Below are positions 28,311 through 36,888 of a stretch of 64,000 nt of DNA, one piece after another. The position numbers and the translations under genes were made by a program. The stretch spans positions 1 through 64,000 of the forward strand of contig UXAT02000045.1 of NCBI GenBank assembly GCA_900609035.2, written 5' to 3'. The stretch's first letter is position 1. Each line of letters opens with the position of its first letter. This stretch comes from Candidatus Defluviicoccus seviourii (GTDB lineage Bacteria; Pseudomonadota; Alphaproteobacteria; Rhodospirillales; Defluviicoccaceae). Under the pieces are notes generated by a model that searched no databases, had not been told where the DNA came from, and was given only the letters and a program-made list of their open reading frames with translations.

Positions 28311-29027
28311 CTAAACGAGGACCGAGTGCTGACCGACCGCGTCGCCGAAGTCAATCAACAGGTGACTGGCAATATCTTTCTCGCTCAGCCCGGCCGGGAA
28401 GACGATCTGACCATACTCGCCATGGCCGCTGCCGGCGAAGCCCTTGAGGTGGAGGGTGTGGTTGGCCTTGTCATAGTACAAGGACCCCCGCCCCCACAAC
28501 GTGTCGTGGATGTACACGAGAGACAACACGTCACCCTGGCTGGGGTTGAAATCCGTAAGAACCACCTTCCCCAACGGCTTGATACCGTGGCCACCCCCTA
28601 GGTTGCCATAGGTTAACGTGCTGATTTCAAAGAAGTCAGCGCCACTGCCGCCGGTGTAGGTGCGAGTCGCGGCTGTGTCGGTTTTCGCCCAAAGGTAGTC
28701 GTTGCCGGCACCACCATCAACCGTTTGGCTGCCCCCACCAATGACACGGATGTGGTCATTGCCGTCCTCGCCATAGACCCGGTCGCTGCCCGAATCCACG
28801 AGAATCCAATCGTTGCCGGAGCCGCCGTACACCGTGTCGTTGCCGGCGTCGCCGTACATCTTATCGTTGCCGGCTTCGCCGTAGAGCAGGTCGTTGCCGT
28901 TGCCGCCCCATACCGTATCGCTGCCGCCGCCGGCCTTGATCGTGTCGTTTCCGCCTTTTCCTTTGGCGTGTTCGGAAGCCGCAGTAAAGACCAAGTAATC
29001 TGCAGCCTCTGTGGGAATTGTCGCCAT
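28311..29027 (-). CDS. Small RTX-type Ca2+-binding protein
   Basis: 238 residues from the ATG at 29027 with a strong AAGGAGGG upstream. Residues about 20-115 hold RTX nonapeptides (GKGGNDTIKAGGGSDTVWGG, GEAGNDKMYGDAGND and more). A beta-rich C-terminal domain of about 110 residues follows (TDFNPSQGDVLSLVYI), and the product ends in hydrophobic HSVLV, compatible with type I secretion. No catalytic motif is seen. It shares the array but not the C-terminal half with the RTX protein at 5972-7324, so it is probably not a recent duplicate. Confidence 0.85.
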   Translation of the reverse strand: MATIPTEAADYLVFTAASEHAKGKGGNDTIKAGGGSDTVWGGNGNDLLYGEAGNDKMYGDAGNDTVYGGSGNDWILVDSGSDRVYGEDGNDHIRVIGGGSQTVDGGAGNDYLWAKTDTAATRTYTGGSGADFFEISTLTYGNLGGGHGIKPLGKVVLTDFNPSQGDVLSLVYIHDTLWGRGSLYYDKANHTLHLKGFAGSGHGEYGQIVFPAGLSEKDIASHLLIDFGDAVGQHSVLV

Positions 29028-29498
29028 CGTTCAGAATCCCTCCTTCAAGTGCTACCTCTTGGCGGCCGCTGCTTGCGCACCCGACCACCGACGATCATCC
29101 CTAGCGGACCTCCTCTTGAGCGAGGCCTTGTTGATCCACCCGAGTACCGAACCGGAGCCCCAGAAGGCCTCGATTCCCGTACCCGTCGTCGGGATATGGC
29201 AGCACACTAAACAGCGCAATGTGGCCAAAATTAGGCAATGGCGGCACTGAAATGAGAATGATAAGCAGAATAGAGCTATGACATGCAATGAGTCGATGAA
29301 TAAAACCCCTTGTTTGACAGCAGTCTGACTGACGTTCGTTGCCTTTCCACGTTGGAGCTATATTGGCAGTCCACTGCCCTCATTCTATCGCGGCGTGAGA
29401 GAATTCTGGTTAGAGATGCTCGCTTCGTTTGTTATAGGACCGGAATGGTGGCTTTTCTGTCTCTGTTATTTTCCCGTATTAAGACCAGTTGCTTTGTT
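29028..29498. other. AT-richer intergenic region upstream of the RTX gene
   Basis: About 470 bases, noticeably less GC-rich than the surroundings between roughly 29230 and 29530. It should contain the leftward RTX promoter and the 3' end of the small gene at 29499-29801. A+T-rich GAGAATGATAAG near 29255 vaguely resembles a Fur or other metal-regulator box, but the match is weak. Frames open on the plus strand here have no credible product. Confidence 0.35.
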
Positions 29499-29801
29499 TC
29501 ATTGCACGCTATCCGGGCTTTGTTGGCCTTGAAGACTGCGAACATCTTTCATTGCGGCGTCAACAAGATGAAGGAGGAAACCCGGCTCGCCGAGACCGGC
29601 CACAATCTCCCGGATCATGCCGAGTCGGATCTCAAGATCGGCCAGCGTCCGTGCTTCGGTACCCAGAAAGCGCGACTGCAGGTCCGAGATCCGGCACATC
29701 AGATTGCTCAGAGCGCTCGTTTCGATCTTCGGCAGTGCGCTCATCGCGTGATCGATTTCCCGCTTCAGTTCGCCAAGACGGTCCTGACCTTGCGTGCTCA
29801 T
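29499..29801 (-). CDS. Small predicted helical protein, unknown function
   Basis: 100 residues, MSTQGQDRLGELKREIDHAM onward. GGGGAGAG lies close upstream of the ATG, which makes a real gene likely. Composition (heptad-like Leu/Ile/Ala spacing, many charged residues, no membrane segment) suggests an alpha-helical, perhaps coiled-coil, cytoplasmic protein. No family is recognised. It sits upstream of the RTX gene on the same strand but 470 bases away. Confidence 0.55.
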   Translation of the reverse strand: MSTQGQDRLGELKREIDHAMSALPKIETSALSNLMCRISDLQSRFLGTEARTLADLEIRLGMIREIVAGLGEPGFLLHLVDAAMKDVRSLQGQQSPDSVQ

Positions 29802-30036
29802 TCTTCTCTCCCCTTGCTGCCCGATGTCCCGCTGCGCCCGATGGGCGCGCCTATGCCTGAGAAGTGTAACCGTCCGCAGCCGGTTTGCGAACCACCGGCG
29901 ATCGACGGGTGGCGTTCTTTATGAGGCTGCAGCGCTGCCTCGACTAGCTCTGGTACCGACCCGGTTCGCCCGCTATTCTGCCCACTATTCTGAATGCCGC
30001 AGTCGCCGCCAATTCCAGACCCCGAAGGTCCACGCC

Positions 30037-30684
30037 ATGACAACGCCTGCCCTCAAACTGGCGGTGATTCCAGTCACGCCGTTCGTTCAGAACTGCTCGC
30101 TCCTGTGGTGCACGGAGACGCTTGAGGCCGCCGTCATTGATCCCGGCGGCGACGTCGAGCGGATTGCTGCGGCAATTACCAAGGCCGGGGTACAGCTGCA
30201 GAAGGTGCTGTTAACGCATGGCCACCTCGACCACGCCGGCGGCGCCGCTGAGATGGCGCAAAAGTACGGCGTGCCGATCGAGGGACCGCACCACGCCGAT
30301 GCCTTCCTGATCAACGCCATCCCTCAGCAATCGTTGATGTTCGGCTGCGCCCCGTCGCCGGCCTGCACGCCCGATCGCTGGCTCGACGATGGCGATCAGG
30401 TCAGTGTCGGCCGGCTTACACTCGACATCCGCCACTGCCCCGGCCATACGCCGGGCCACATCGCCTTCTTCCATGCGCCATCGCGGCTCGCGATCGTCGG
30501 TGATGTCCTGTTCGCCGGCTCGATCGGCCGCACCGATCTGCCTGGCGGCGACTATGACACCTTGATCCGCTCCATCCGCGAGCAATTGTGGCCGCTCGGC
30601 GACGACGTAAGCTTCCTGCCCGGGCACGGGCCGATGTCGACCTTCGGCAACGAGCGGCAAACCAATCCGTTCGTAGCCGACTGA
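30037..30684 (+). CDS. Metallo-beta-lactamase-fold hydrolase, glyoxalase II-like
   Basis: 215 residues from ATG 30037. The binuclear metal motif THGHLDHAGG (about residue 57) is followed by CPGHTPGH, VGDVLFAGSIGRTD and a final PGHGP; all ligands of the glyoxalase II/YcbL group are present. The length and the SIGRTDLPGGD sequence match YcbL-type hydrolases, which lack the C-terminal glutathione-binding domain of GloB. The substrate is probably a thioester but is not established. It converges on the alpha/beta hydrolase with a 13-base gap. Confidence 0.9.
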   Translation: MTTPALKLAVIPVTPFVQNCSLLWCTETLEAAVIDPGGDVERIAAAITKAGVQLQKVLLTHGHLDHAGGAAEMAQKYGVPIEGPHHADAFLINAIPQQSLMFGCAPSPACTPDRWLDDGDQVSVGRLTLDIRHCPGHTPGHIAFFHAPSRLAIVGDVLFAGSIGRTDLPGGDYDTLIRSIREQLWPLGDDVSFLPGHGPMSTFGNERQTNPFVAD

Positions 30685-30697
30685 GCGCCTCGGCGAT

Positions 30698-31498
30698 CTA
30701 CGCCGCCGGCAGCACGCCCGCGAGCCAAGTGGCGATCCGCTCGGCCACCTTCTGCCATTCGGGATCGAGCATCATGGCGTGCGGCATCGCCGGGTAGATC
30801 TCCGCCTTGGTGCCGAAGGCTTGCGCGGTCACCACCACAGACGCAGAGGTGACGCAGGTGTCGCTCTCCCCGCCGAGAACGAGGACCGGCACATCCCGGC
30901 GCGGTCGCGACGGCGGCAGGTCGCGCCCCATCATGTCGAGCATCACCGCGTCCGACTCGGCTTCCGCCGGCGGCAGGACGCTGCGGATGTAGTCATCAGG
31001 GGTGTCGGAGCGAAAGAGCGCCCGCTTGGCGCCTTCGAGTGTCGCCGCCTGCGGACCCAACCGCTGCATCGCGCTCATCTGCCACGCCAGCAGGGGATTG
31101 AAGATCATCGCCCCCAGCATGCCGGCGAGAATGCCGTGCGGTGGCGGCGACGCCATCAGCACCGCCGCTGGCACCGTGGCACCCGTTTCCAGAACCTTCT
31201 GCACCACCATGCCGCCCATCGAATGGCCGATCAGCACCGGCATTGCCGGCAGGCGCCGGGCGACATCGAGCACATCATCGACGTAATCCTTGAGCCGCGT
31301 CTGTTTCAGCGCCTCGCGGCCGTCGCTGCCGCCGTGACCACGCAGGCTCAATGCATGCGCTGAGTACCCACGCTCGGCAAAGAAAGGCAGGAAGAAGGGT
31401 TGCCACAGCGCCGCACACGAGTAGGCGCCGTGGATGAACAGGACCGGCACCGGATGCGCCGGACCAGCCGGCGCCCGCGTCAGTACCTCCAGGGTCAT
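30698..31498 (-). CDS. Alpha/beta hydrolase (copy A)
   Basis: 266 residues. Oxyanion motif LFIHGAY, nucleophile elbow GHSMGG, acid loop LGGESDTCVTS and the catalytic His near PAMPHAMML. It looks catalytically complete. Tandem paralogue of the gene at 31556-32386: both share FVHGAY, YALSLRGHG-type and GHSMGGxVVQK sequences. Directly downstream in the same direction as the paralogue and ScpB, so an operon role in acyl-CoA or ester metabolism is possible but unproven. Confidence 0.85.
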   Translation of the reverse strand: MTLEVLTRAPAGPAHPVPVLFIHGAYSCAALWQPFFLPFFAERGYSAHALSLRGHGGSDGREALKQTRLKDYVDDVLDVARRLPAMPVLIGHSMGGMVVQKVLETGATVPAAVLMASPPPHGILAGMLGAMIFNPLLAWQMSAMQRLGPQAATLEGAKRALFRSDTPDDYIRSVLPPAEAESDAVMLDMMGRDLPPSRPRRDVPVLVLGGESDTCVTSASVVVTAQAFGTKAEIYPAMPHAMMLDPEWQKVAERIATWLAGVLPAA

Positions 31499-31555
31499 CG
31501 CTTGCAGCTCCCCTTTACCGGACTAGCCGCCCAAGACCGTTCTGCGGACCCACGA

Positions 31556-32386
31556 TCAGGCAGCGGCGACCGGAAGAGCGCCCGCGCGCAGGCGCGGCAG
31601 CGTCGCCTCCAGCCACTGCGCGATCCGCTCGGCAACCATCTCCCAATGATGATCGAGCATCATCGCGTGGCCAACGTCGGGGAAGATGGTTGGTTCGGTG
31701 CGGTACGTCCACGCCGTCGCCATGACCGCGCCTGGATGGATGAAGGCGTCCCGTTCGGCGCCCACCACCAGCATCGGCATGTTGCCCGGCGCGCGCGACG
31801 GCGGCAGGCTCAAGCCCCACATATCAAGCACGACCAGCGGCGATTCCGGCACCATCCGCGGTACCATCCGGTACAGCACCTCGGCCGGCGTATCGTCGGA
31901 GAACAGCCAGCGGCGGATGTTTTCGATATCGACTGGCGCGGTCGGCCCCATCATCTGCACGGCGGTGAGTTCCGCCAACAGCAGGGGCTGTGTCAGCACC
32001 ATGTTGAGCCAGCAGCCGAACAGGCCGTACGGCGGCCCGGAAGACATCAGCACCACACCCGGCACCGGGTTGCGGTGCATGTACTTCTGCACCACGACGC
32101 CGCCCATCGAATGGCCGATCAGCACCGGCGGCGTGCCGATCCGCGCCACCGCCGCTTCGACGTCGGCAACGTAGTGCTTGAGCCGCGTCAGCAGCCGTTG
32201 CTCCCCGCCTTCGCTCTCGCCGTGGCCACGCAGGCTCAACGCGTAAGAGGTGTACCCTTGCGCTGCGAAATACGGCAGGAAGTGCGGCTCCCACACCCAG
32301 GCGCCGGCGTAGGCACCGTGCACGAACAACAACGGCGGTCGTTGCACCGTGCCCTCGGGCCGATGGCAGATCAATTCCAGATGCAT
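31556..32386 (-). CDS. Alpha/beta hydrolase (copy B)
   Basis: 276 residues from ATG 32386, which has AGGAGG seven bases upstream; an upstream start at 32428 is disfavoured. It has LLFVHGAYAGAW, nucleophile elbow GHSMGGVVVQKYM, acid-loop VVGAERDAFIHPG and catalytic His in DVGHAMML, so the triad is intact. Tandem duplicate of copy A (57 bases apart), with divergence suggesting different substrates. It follows scpB by about 55 bases. Confidence 0.86.
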   Translation of the reverse strand: MHLELICHRPEGTVQRPPLLFVHGAYAGAWVWEPHFLPYFAAQGYTSYALSLRGHGESEGGEQRLLTRLKHYVADVEAAVARIGTPPVLIGHSMGGVVVQKYMHRNPVPGVVLMSSGPPYGLFGCWLNMVLTQPLLLAELTAVQMMGPTAPVDIENIRRWLFSDDTPAEVLYRMVPRMVPESPLVVLDMWGLSLPPSRAPGNMPMLVVGAERDAFIHPGAVMATAWTYRTEPTIFPDVGHAMMLDHHWEMVAERIAQWLEATLPRLRAGALPVAAA

Positions 32387-32440
32387 CGCACACCCTCCTG
32401 TCGCAGACCTCATCGCACGGGTCGGCAAGGTCCGCGCCGG

Positions 32441-33220
32441 TCATTCGCCCCGGAAAACTGGGCTCCTCCGCTCGCGAAAGGCGGTAATGCCTTCACGGTA
32501 ATCGGCACTCGCCCACACCCGCCGCCTCAGCCGCTGCATCTCCTCAACCGTGCGCGGGCTCAAGGCCACGACATCGGCAAGGATCCGCAGCTCCTCCTTC
32601 ATGGTCGCAATCGCGAGCGGCGCCAGGGCGGCGATCCGGGCGGCAAGATCAAACGTGAACCGTTCGATTTCATCAGCGGCGACGATATGGTTGATGATGC
32701 CGAGCGCGTGCGCCCGCTCGGCGCTGACCGGCTGGGCGGTAAACGCCATCTCCTTGACGATCCCGATCGGCAAGCGCCGGGTCAAGGCGATCAGGCCGGA
32801 GACGTTGTAGACGAGGCCGAGCTTGGCCGGCGTGATGGTGAAACTGACATTGGGGGTCGCGACAATCAGGTCCGAGACCATCGCCAGTTCGCACGCCGCG
32901 CCGAACACGCCACCTTCGAGAAGCGCAATCACCGGCGCCGGAAACGCCTCGACCCCACGGGCCAGGGTGCGAATGCCGTCGCTCGAACCGAGCGCGTCGA
33001 TCTCGACATCGCCAAGCTCGGTGATGTCGTAGCCGGCGGACCAGACCTTGGTTCCTCGTGCTGCCCGGATGATGACGGCACGCACGCCCTGCTCCTTGAA
33101 GCTCGCGAGCGCCGCCGCGGCATCCGCGGTCAGGGCGCGGCTCAACGCGTTGCGCTTCGCCGGATCGTTCATCGTCAGCGTACCGACGCCGTCGTTGAAC
33201 TCGGTAAGGATGAGCGTCAT
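32441..33220 (-). CDS. scpB: Methylmalonyl-CoA decarboxylase, ScpB-like crotonase
   Basis: 259 residues from ATG 33220 (GGAGG upstream). Its sequence tracks E. coli ScpB throughout: KVWSAGYDITEL, FPAPVIALLEGGVFGAACE, VSFTITPAKLGLVYNVSG, PLAIATMKEELR and ADYREGITAF. ScpB decarboxylates methylmalonyl-CoA to propionyl-CoA. Gly108 and Tyr138 align with Gly110 and Tyr140 of the E. coli enzyme, but His66 is replaced by Tyr64. It could therefore be a variant decarboxylase, or a close crotonase with another acyl-CoA substrate. The window also encodes the mutase that makes methylmalonyl-CoA and a second, Na+-pumping decarboxylase. Confidence 0.75.
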   Translation of the reverse strand: MTLILTEFNDGVGTLTMNDPAKRNALSRALTADAAAALASFKEQGVRAVIIRAARGTKVWSAGYDITELGDVEIDALGSSDGIRTLARGVEAFPAPVIALLEGGVFGAACELAMVSDLIVATPNVSFTITPAKLGLVYNVSGLIALTRRLPIGIVKEMAFTAQPVSAERAHALGIINHIVAADEIERFTFDLAARIAALAPLAIATMKEELRILADVVALSPRTVEEMQRLRRRVWASADYREGITAFRERRSPVFRGE

Positions 33221-33301
33221 GCCGCGGCCTCCGAATGGGAGCGGTGAGGAATGCTGCACCCGCGATATGTACGCCGATCTTATCGGTGAGCGCAAAGCCC
33301 T

Positions 33302-34351
33302 TCAGCAGATGCGCGGCAATTGATCACCGGCCAGCCAATCGACGATGCGGTGGCCGCCGAAGCCGGTTTGCATCTGCACGAAGCGGCGGCTGTCCTCAAC
33401 CACCGTACCGATCCGCGCCGCGTCGCGGCCCAACGGGTGCGCCCGCATAACGGCGAGCAGGCGGTCGGCATCTTCGGCGGCACAGAACGCGACCAGCTTG
33501 CCCTCGTTGGCAACATAGAGCGGATCAAGGCCCAGGAGCTCGCAAGCGCCGCGCACCGCGGGCGCAACCGGAATCGCATCCTCGTTCAAGGCGATGCCGA
33601 CCCCCGATTGCTGCGCGATCTCGTTCAGGAGGGCCGCCAACCCGCCGCGGGTCGGATCGCGCATGGCGTGGATGCCCGGTACGGCCTCGACCATGCGGGC
33701 GACCAGATCATGCAACGAGGCGCAATCGGAAAGGAGCTCGGTCTCGAAGGCAAGGCTCTCGCGCTTGGACAGCACCGCCACGCCGTGATCGCCGATCGAC
33801 CCACTCAGCAGCACCGCATCGCCGGGGCGCGCCCGCTCCGCCGAGATCTCGACGCCCGCCGGCACGACGCCAACACCGGTGGTGGTGATGAAAATGCCAT
33901 CGCCCTTGCCGCGCTCGACCACCTTGGTGTCGCCAGTGACGATCGCGACGCCCGCCGCCTTGGCCGCCGCCGCCATCGAGGCGACGATCGCCTTCAGATC
34001 CGCAAGGGGAAAGCCCTCCTCGATGATCATCGCAACGGCAAGATAGAGTGGCCGCGCGCCTGCCATGGCGATGTCGTTGACTGTCCCATGCACGGCCAAG
34101 CAGCCGATGTCGCCGCCAGGAAAGAACAGCGGCGCGATGACGAAGCCGTCGGTAGTCATGACGAGGCGGCCGGCGCCGACCTCGAAGCAGGCCTGATCGT
34201 TGCGGCGGGCGAGAAACGGATTGTCGAAGCTGGTCTCGAACAGTTCCTCGATCAACTGTGCCATGGCGCGACCGCCGGAGCCGTGCCAGAGCTCGATGCG
34301 GCCGTGCCGGTAGTCAAGCCCGCCAGCCATCCGCCTGCGCTCGTCGCTCAT
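33302..34351 (-). CDS. hypE: Hydrogenase maturation protein HypE
   Basis: 349 residues from ATG 34351. ATP-dependent dehydratase that converts the carbamoyl group on its C-terminal cysteine to thiocyanate, the source of CN ligands for the [NiFe] site. The diagnostic C-terminus PRIC is present. Other signatures are HGSGGRAM near the N-terminus, TTDGFVIAPLFFPGGDIG and MRDPTRGGLA. Last gene of a hypABFCDE run, four bases after hypD. Confidence 0.95.
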   Translation of the reverse strand: MSDERRRMAGGLDYRHGRIELWHGSGGRAMAQLIEELFETSFDNPFLARRNDQACFEVGAGRLVMTTDGFVIAPLFFPGGDIGCLAVHGTVNDIAMAGARPLYLAVAMIIEEGFPLADLKAIVASMAAAAKAAGVAIVTGDTKVVERGKGDGIFITTTGVGVVPAGVEISAERARPGDAVLLSGSIGDHGVAVLSKRESLAFETELLSDCASLHDLVARMVEAVPGIHAMRDPTRGGLAALLNEIAQQSGVGIALNEDAIPVAPAVRGACELLGLDPLYVANEGKLVAFCAAEDADRLLAVMRAHPLGRDAARIGTVVEDSRRFVQMQTGFGGHRIVDWLAGDQLPRIC

Positions 34352-34355
34352 CGCC

Positions 34356-35519
34356 CTAGCTCGCGTCGGCCAAGGCGGGGGCCATAGTGGGTCGGGCACG
34401 GCCAAAGGTGTAGTAGGCCGCGCATGCCCCCTCGGAGGAGACCATGCACGAGCCGATCGGATTCTCCGGCGTGCAGACGGTCGCGAACAGCTTGCACTCG
34501 ACCGGTTCGCGGACGCCACGCAACACCGCCCCGCACTCGCACGCCTTGTTGTCGGCAATCGCCGCGGACTTGAGCGGGAAGCGCTTCTCGGCATCGAACG
34601 CGGCGTAAGGGGAGCGGATCTGCAGTGCGCTCCGCTCCAGCCATCCCAGGCCCCGCCACTCGAAGCTGTCGCGCAGTTCGAACACGTCGGCCATCAGCGC
34701 CTGCGCCTTGAGGTTGCCGTCGCGGGTGACGACGCGGGTGTACTCGTTCTCGACCTCGCAGCGGCCGTCATTGAGCTGGCGGACCAGCATCAAGATTGCC
34801 TGCATGACGTCCAACGGCTCGAAGCCGGCGATCACCACCGGACGGCCGTGGTCGCGCACGAATGCCTCGAACGGCCGGTAGCCGATCACCGCGCTCACGT
34901 GCGCCGGGCCGACGAAGCCATCGAGCCGTGGCGCCTCCGCTGATTCCTGGTCGGAGGCACTTGCCAGGATGCTCGTGATCGCAGGCGGCGTGAGCACGTG
35001 ATTGCAATGGACACTGAAGTTGCTCAAAGCCTCTGCTTTCGCCTGCCTGAGCACGATCGCCGTCGGCGGCGTGGTCGTCTCGAAGCCGATCGCAAAGAAC
35101 ACCACCTCGCGGCCGGGGTTGGCGCGCGCGCAGGCGAGTGCATCCATGGCAGAGTAAACCATGCGCACATCCGCGCCCTCGGCCTTGGCCTTCAGGAGCG
35201 TCATCCGTTCCGGCCCCGGCACGCGCATCAGATCGCCGTAAGTCAGGAGGATGACGCCGTGCTCGCGCGCGAGCTGCAACGCGTGGTCGATGCGGCCCAT
35301 CGGCAGGACACAGACCGGGCAGCCCGGCCCGTGCACCATCTTCACGTTGGCGGGCAAGAGGTCCTGAACGCCGTAGCGAAAGATGGCGTGGGTATGGCCG
35401 CCGCAGAACTCCATCAGTTGGTAGGTGCGCCCGGTATCGGCGGCAGCGGCAATCCCCTCGGCGAGGCGGGCAGCCAGCGTACGGTCGCGGAACTCATCGA
35501 TGAAGCGGACGGTGCTCAC
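34356..35519 (-). CDS. hypD: Hydrogenase maturation protein HypD
   Basis: 387 residues from a GTG overlapping the hypC stop by four bases. The [4Fe-4S] scaffold protein that, with HypC, builds Fe(CN)2CO. Conserved motifs are [19 protein letters not shown], and a C-terminal cysteine cluster with [33 protein letters not shown]. All key cysteines appear intact. Confidence 0.96.
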   Translation of the reverse strand: MSTVRFIDEFRDRTLAARLAEGIAAAADTGRTYQLMEFCGGHTHAIFRYGVQDLLPANVKMVHGPGCPVCVLPMGRIDHALQLAREHGVILLTYGDLMRVPGPERMTLLKAKAEGADVRMVYSAMDALACARANPGREVVFFAIGFETTTPPTAIVLRQAKAEALSNFSVHCNHVLTPPAITSILASASDQESAEAPRLDGFVGPAHVSAVIGYRPFEAFVRDHGRPVVIAGFEPLDVMQAILMLVRQLNDGRCEVENEYTRVVTRDGNLKAQALMADVFELRDSFEWRGLGWLERSALQIRSPYAAFDAEKRFPLKSAAIADNKACECGAVLRGVREPVECKLFATVCTPENPIGSCMVSSEGACAAYYTFGRARPTMAPALADAS

Positions 35520-35764
35520 GGCACGGCTTCCTCGGCCTCAGCCGGATCGAGCATGCCGGCCTCCGCGAACAGGGCGAGCGTCGCTTGCGCCTCCTCCGGT
35601 TCCAGCCGCGACAGCGCGAAGCCGACGTGGAGGATAACGTAGTCGCCGACCTTGACGTCATCGACGAGGCAGAGGTTGACGACCTTGGTAATGCCGCCGA
35701 CTTCCGCCCGCGCAAGGCCGTCATCCAGCAACGCCGTGATCCGTGCCGGTACCGCAAGACACAT
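35516..35764 (-). CDS. hypC: Hydrogenase assembly chaperone HypC
   Basis: 82 residues, opening MCLAVPARI; the N-terminal Cys2, needed for iron binding after Met removal, is present. [22 protein letters not shown] is the family C-terminal helix region. A longer upstream frame is rejected because MCLAVP must be N-terminal. Partner of HypD, with overlapping genes. Confidence 0.95.
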   Translation of the reverse strand: MCLAVPARITALLDDGLARAEVGGITKVVNLCLVDDVKVGDYVILHVGFALSRLEPEEAQATLALFAEAGMLDPAEAEEAVP

Positions 35765-35768
35765 ACCG

Positions 35769-36884
35769 CTATCCTTTCGCCATCGCCGCCACCCACGCCT
35801 GACCGAGGCTGATCGCACCGTCGCCCGGCGACAGTTGAATCGGTCGCAGAGCTTCGATGTCACGTTCGTGGAGCGCCGCAACCAGACCTTGGGTCAGGAC
35901 GCGGTTGAAGAAGCAGCCGCCGGAGAGCACGACGCGACGAATGCCGGTCGCCGCGGCTGCCTCGGCCACCCATGCCGCCATCCCGGCTACCAGTGTGCCG
36001 TGAAAAATGTCGGCGCCGTCCTCAGCCGGCAGATCGACCAGCCGCGCCAACAGTGGCTTGAAGTCGAGTACCCCGTCGGCCAGCTGCCAGCCGGAAGGCT
36101 CCGCCCGGGGCCTGCGCACCAGCCGCTCAAGCGCCATCGGCGCCTCGCCTTCGAAAGTCGCGATCGGCTTGATGCCCAAGAGGCCGCAGGCGGCATCGAA
36201 CAGCCGCCCGCAGCTCGACGTTGGCGGGCAGTTGACGCTGCGTGCCAGCATCTGGGCGACGACACCGGCGCCCGGCAAAGCGGCATAGCGGGTGCTGATT
36301 TCCGCGCTCCGTCCCAGGGCGTGCAAGGCTGCCGCACCCATCCGCCACGGTTCCCGCGCCGCCCGGTCACCGCCCGGCTGCGGCAACAGGGCCAAGTGCC
36401 CCACGCGCCGGCAGCCATCGGCGTCGACGCGCAACAGCTCGCCGCCCCAGGAATCGCGATCGGGGCCGAGGCCGAAGCCGTCGAGGCTCAAGCCCAGCAC
36501 CGGCGTCTCGCACCCATGCTCCGCCATCACCGCCGCCACGTGGGCGTGGTGATGCTGAACGGCGGTGGCCTCGACGCCGAGCCGCTCGGCCAGGGCGACC
36601 GCGTAGCGGGTGGAATGGAAGTTCGGATGCAGATCGTGGGCAACCTGTGTGACCCGCGCGCGGTTCCGTGCCAACAGCGCTTCCGCTGCGGCCTCGAACG
36701 CGAGCACCGCCGGCACGGTCGCGAGATCGCCGAAGTCGGCGGTCACGAGCGCTTGGGAGCCGTCCGCCAGGCACAGCGTGTTCTTGAGAAAGGCGCCGAC
36801 TCCCAGGACCGCTGGCACCGGCCGCGGCAGGGCGATCACGGCCGCGATCGTGTCGGACAGCGGCGCTGCGCACGCCATCGCCAT
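35769..36884 (-). CDS. hypF: Short HypF: carbamoyltransferase (Kae1-like) domain only
   Basis: 371 residues from ATG 36884, four bases after hypB. Only the C-terminal Kae1-like half of HypF is present: [26 protein letters not shown], the metal-binding [32 protein letters not shown] and LSGGCFFN. The N-terminal acylphosphatase, zinc fingers and YrdC-like carbamoyl-adenylate domain, which make classical HypF about 750 residues, are missing, and no frame upstream encodes them because hypB occupies that DNA. Short forms such as HypF1 of Ralstonia eutropha are known, so this may be functional if another protein supplies carbamoyl-AMP. Confidence 0.88.
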   Translation of the reverse strand: MAMACAAPLSDTIAAVIALPRPVPAVLGVGAFLKNTLCLADGSQALVTADFGDLATVPAVLAFEAAAEALLARNRARVTQVAHDLHPNFHSTRYAVALAERLGVEATAVQHHHAHVAAVMAEHGCETPVLGLSLDGFGLGPDRDSWGGELLRVDADGCRRVGHLALLPQPGGDRAAREPWRMGAAALHALGRSAEISTRYAALPGAGVVAQMLARSVNCPPTSSCGRLFDAACGLLGIKPIATFEGEAPMALERLVRRPRAEPSGWQLADGVLDFKPLLARLVDLPAEDGADIFHGTLVAGMAAWVAEAAAATGIRRVVLSGGCFFNRVLTQGLVAALHERDIEALRPIQLSPGDGAISLGQAWVAAMAKG

Positions 36885-36888
36885 GGCG

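Noticed and set aside
29310..29924. 204-codon plus-strand frame
   Set aside because: Overlaps the small helical gene in antisense, has low-complexity composition and no good start signal.
31400..33247. 615-codon open frame on the plus strand
   Set aside because: Antisense across two alpha/beta hydrolases and the ScpB-like gene, all with clear motifs and ribosome-binding sites. The translated frame resembles no family.
35769..36884. hypF as a pseudogene
   Set aside because: The frame is intact, tightly packed between hypB and hypC, and all Kae1-domain motifs are present, so a short functional form is more likely than decay.
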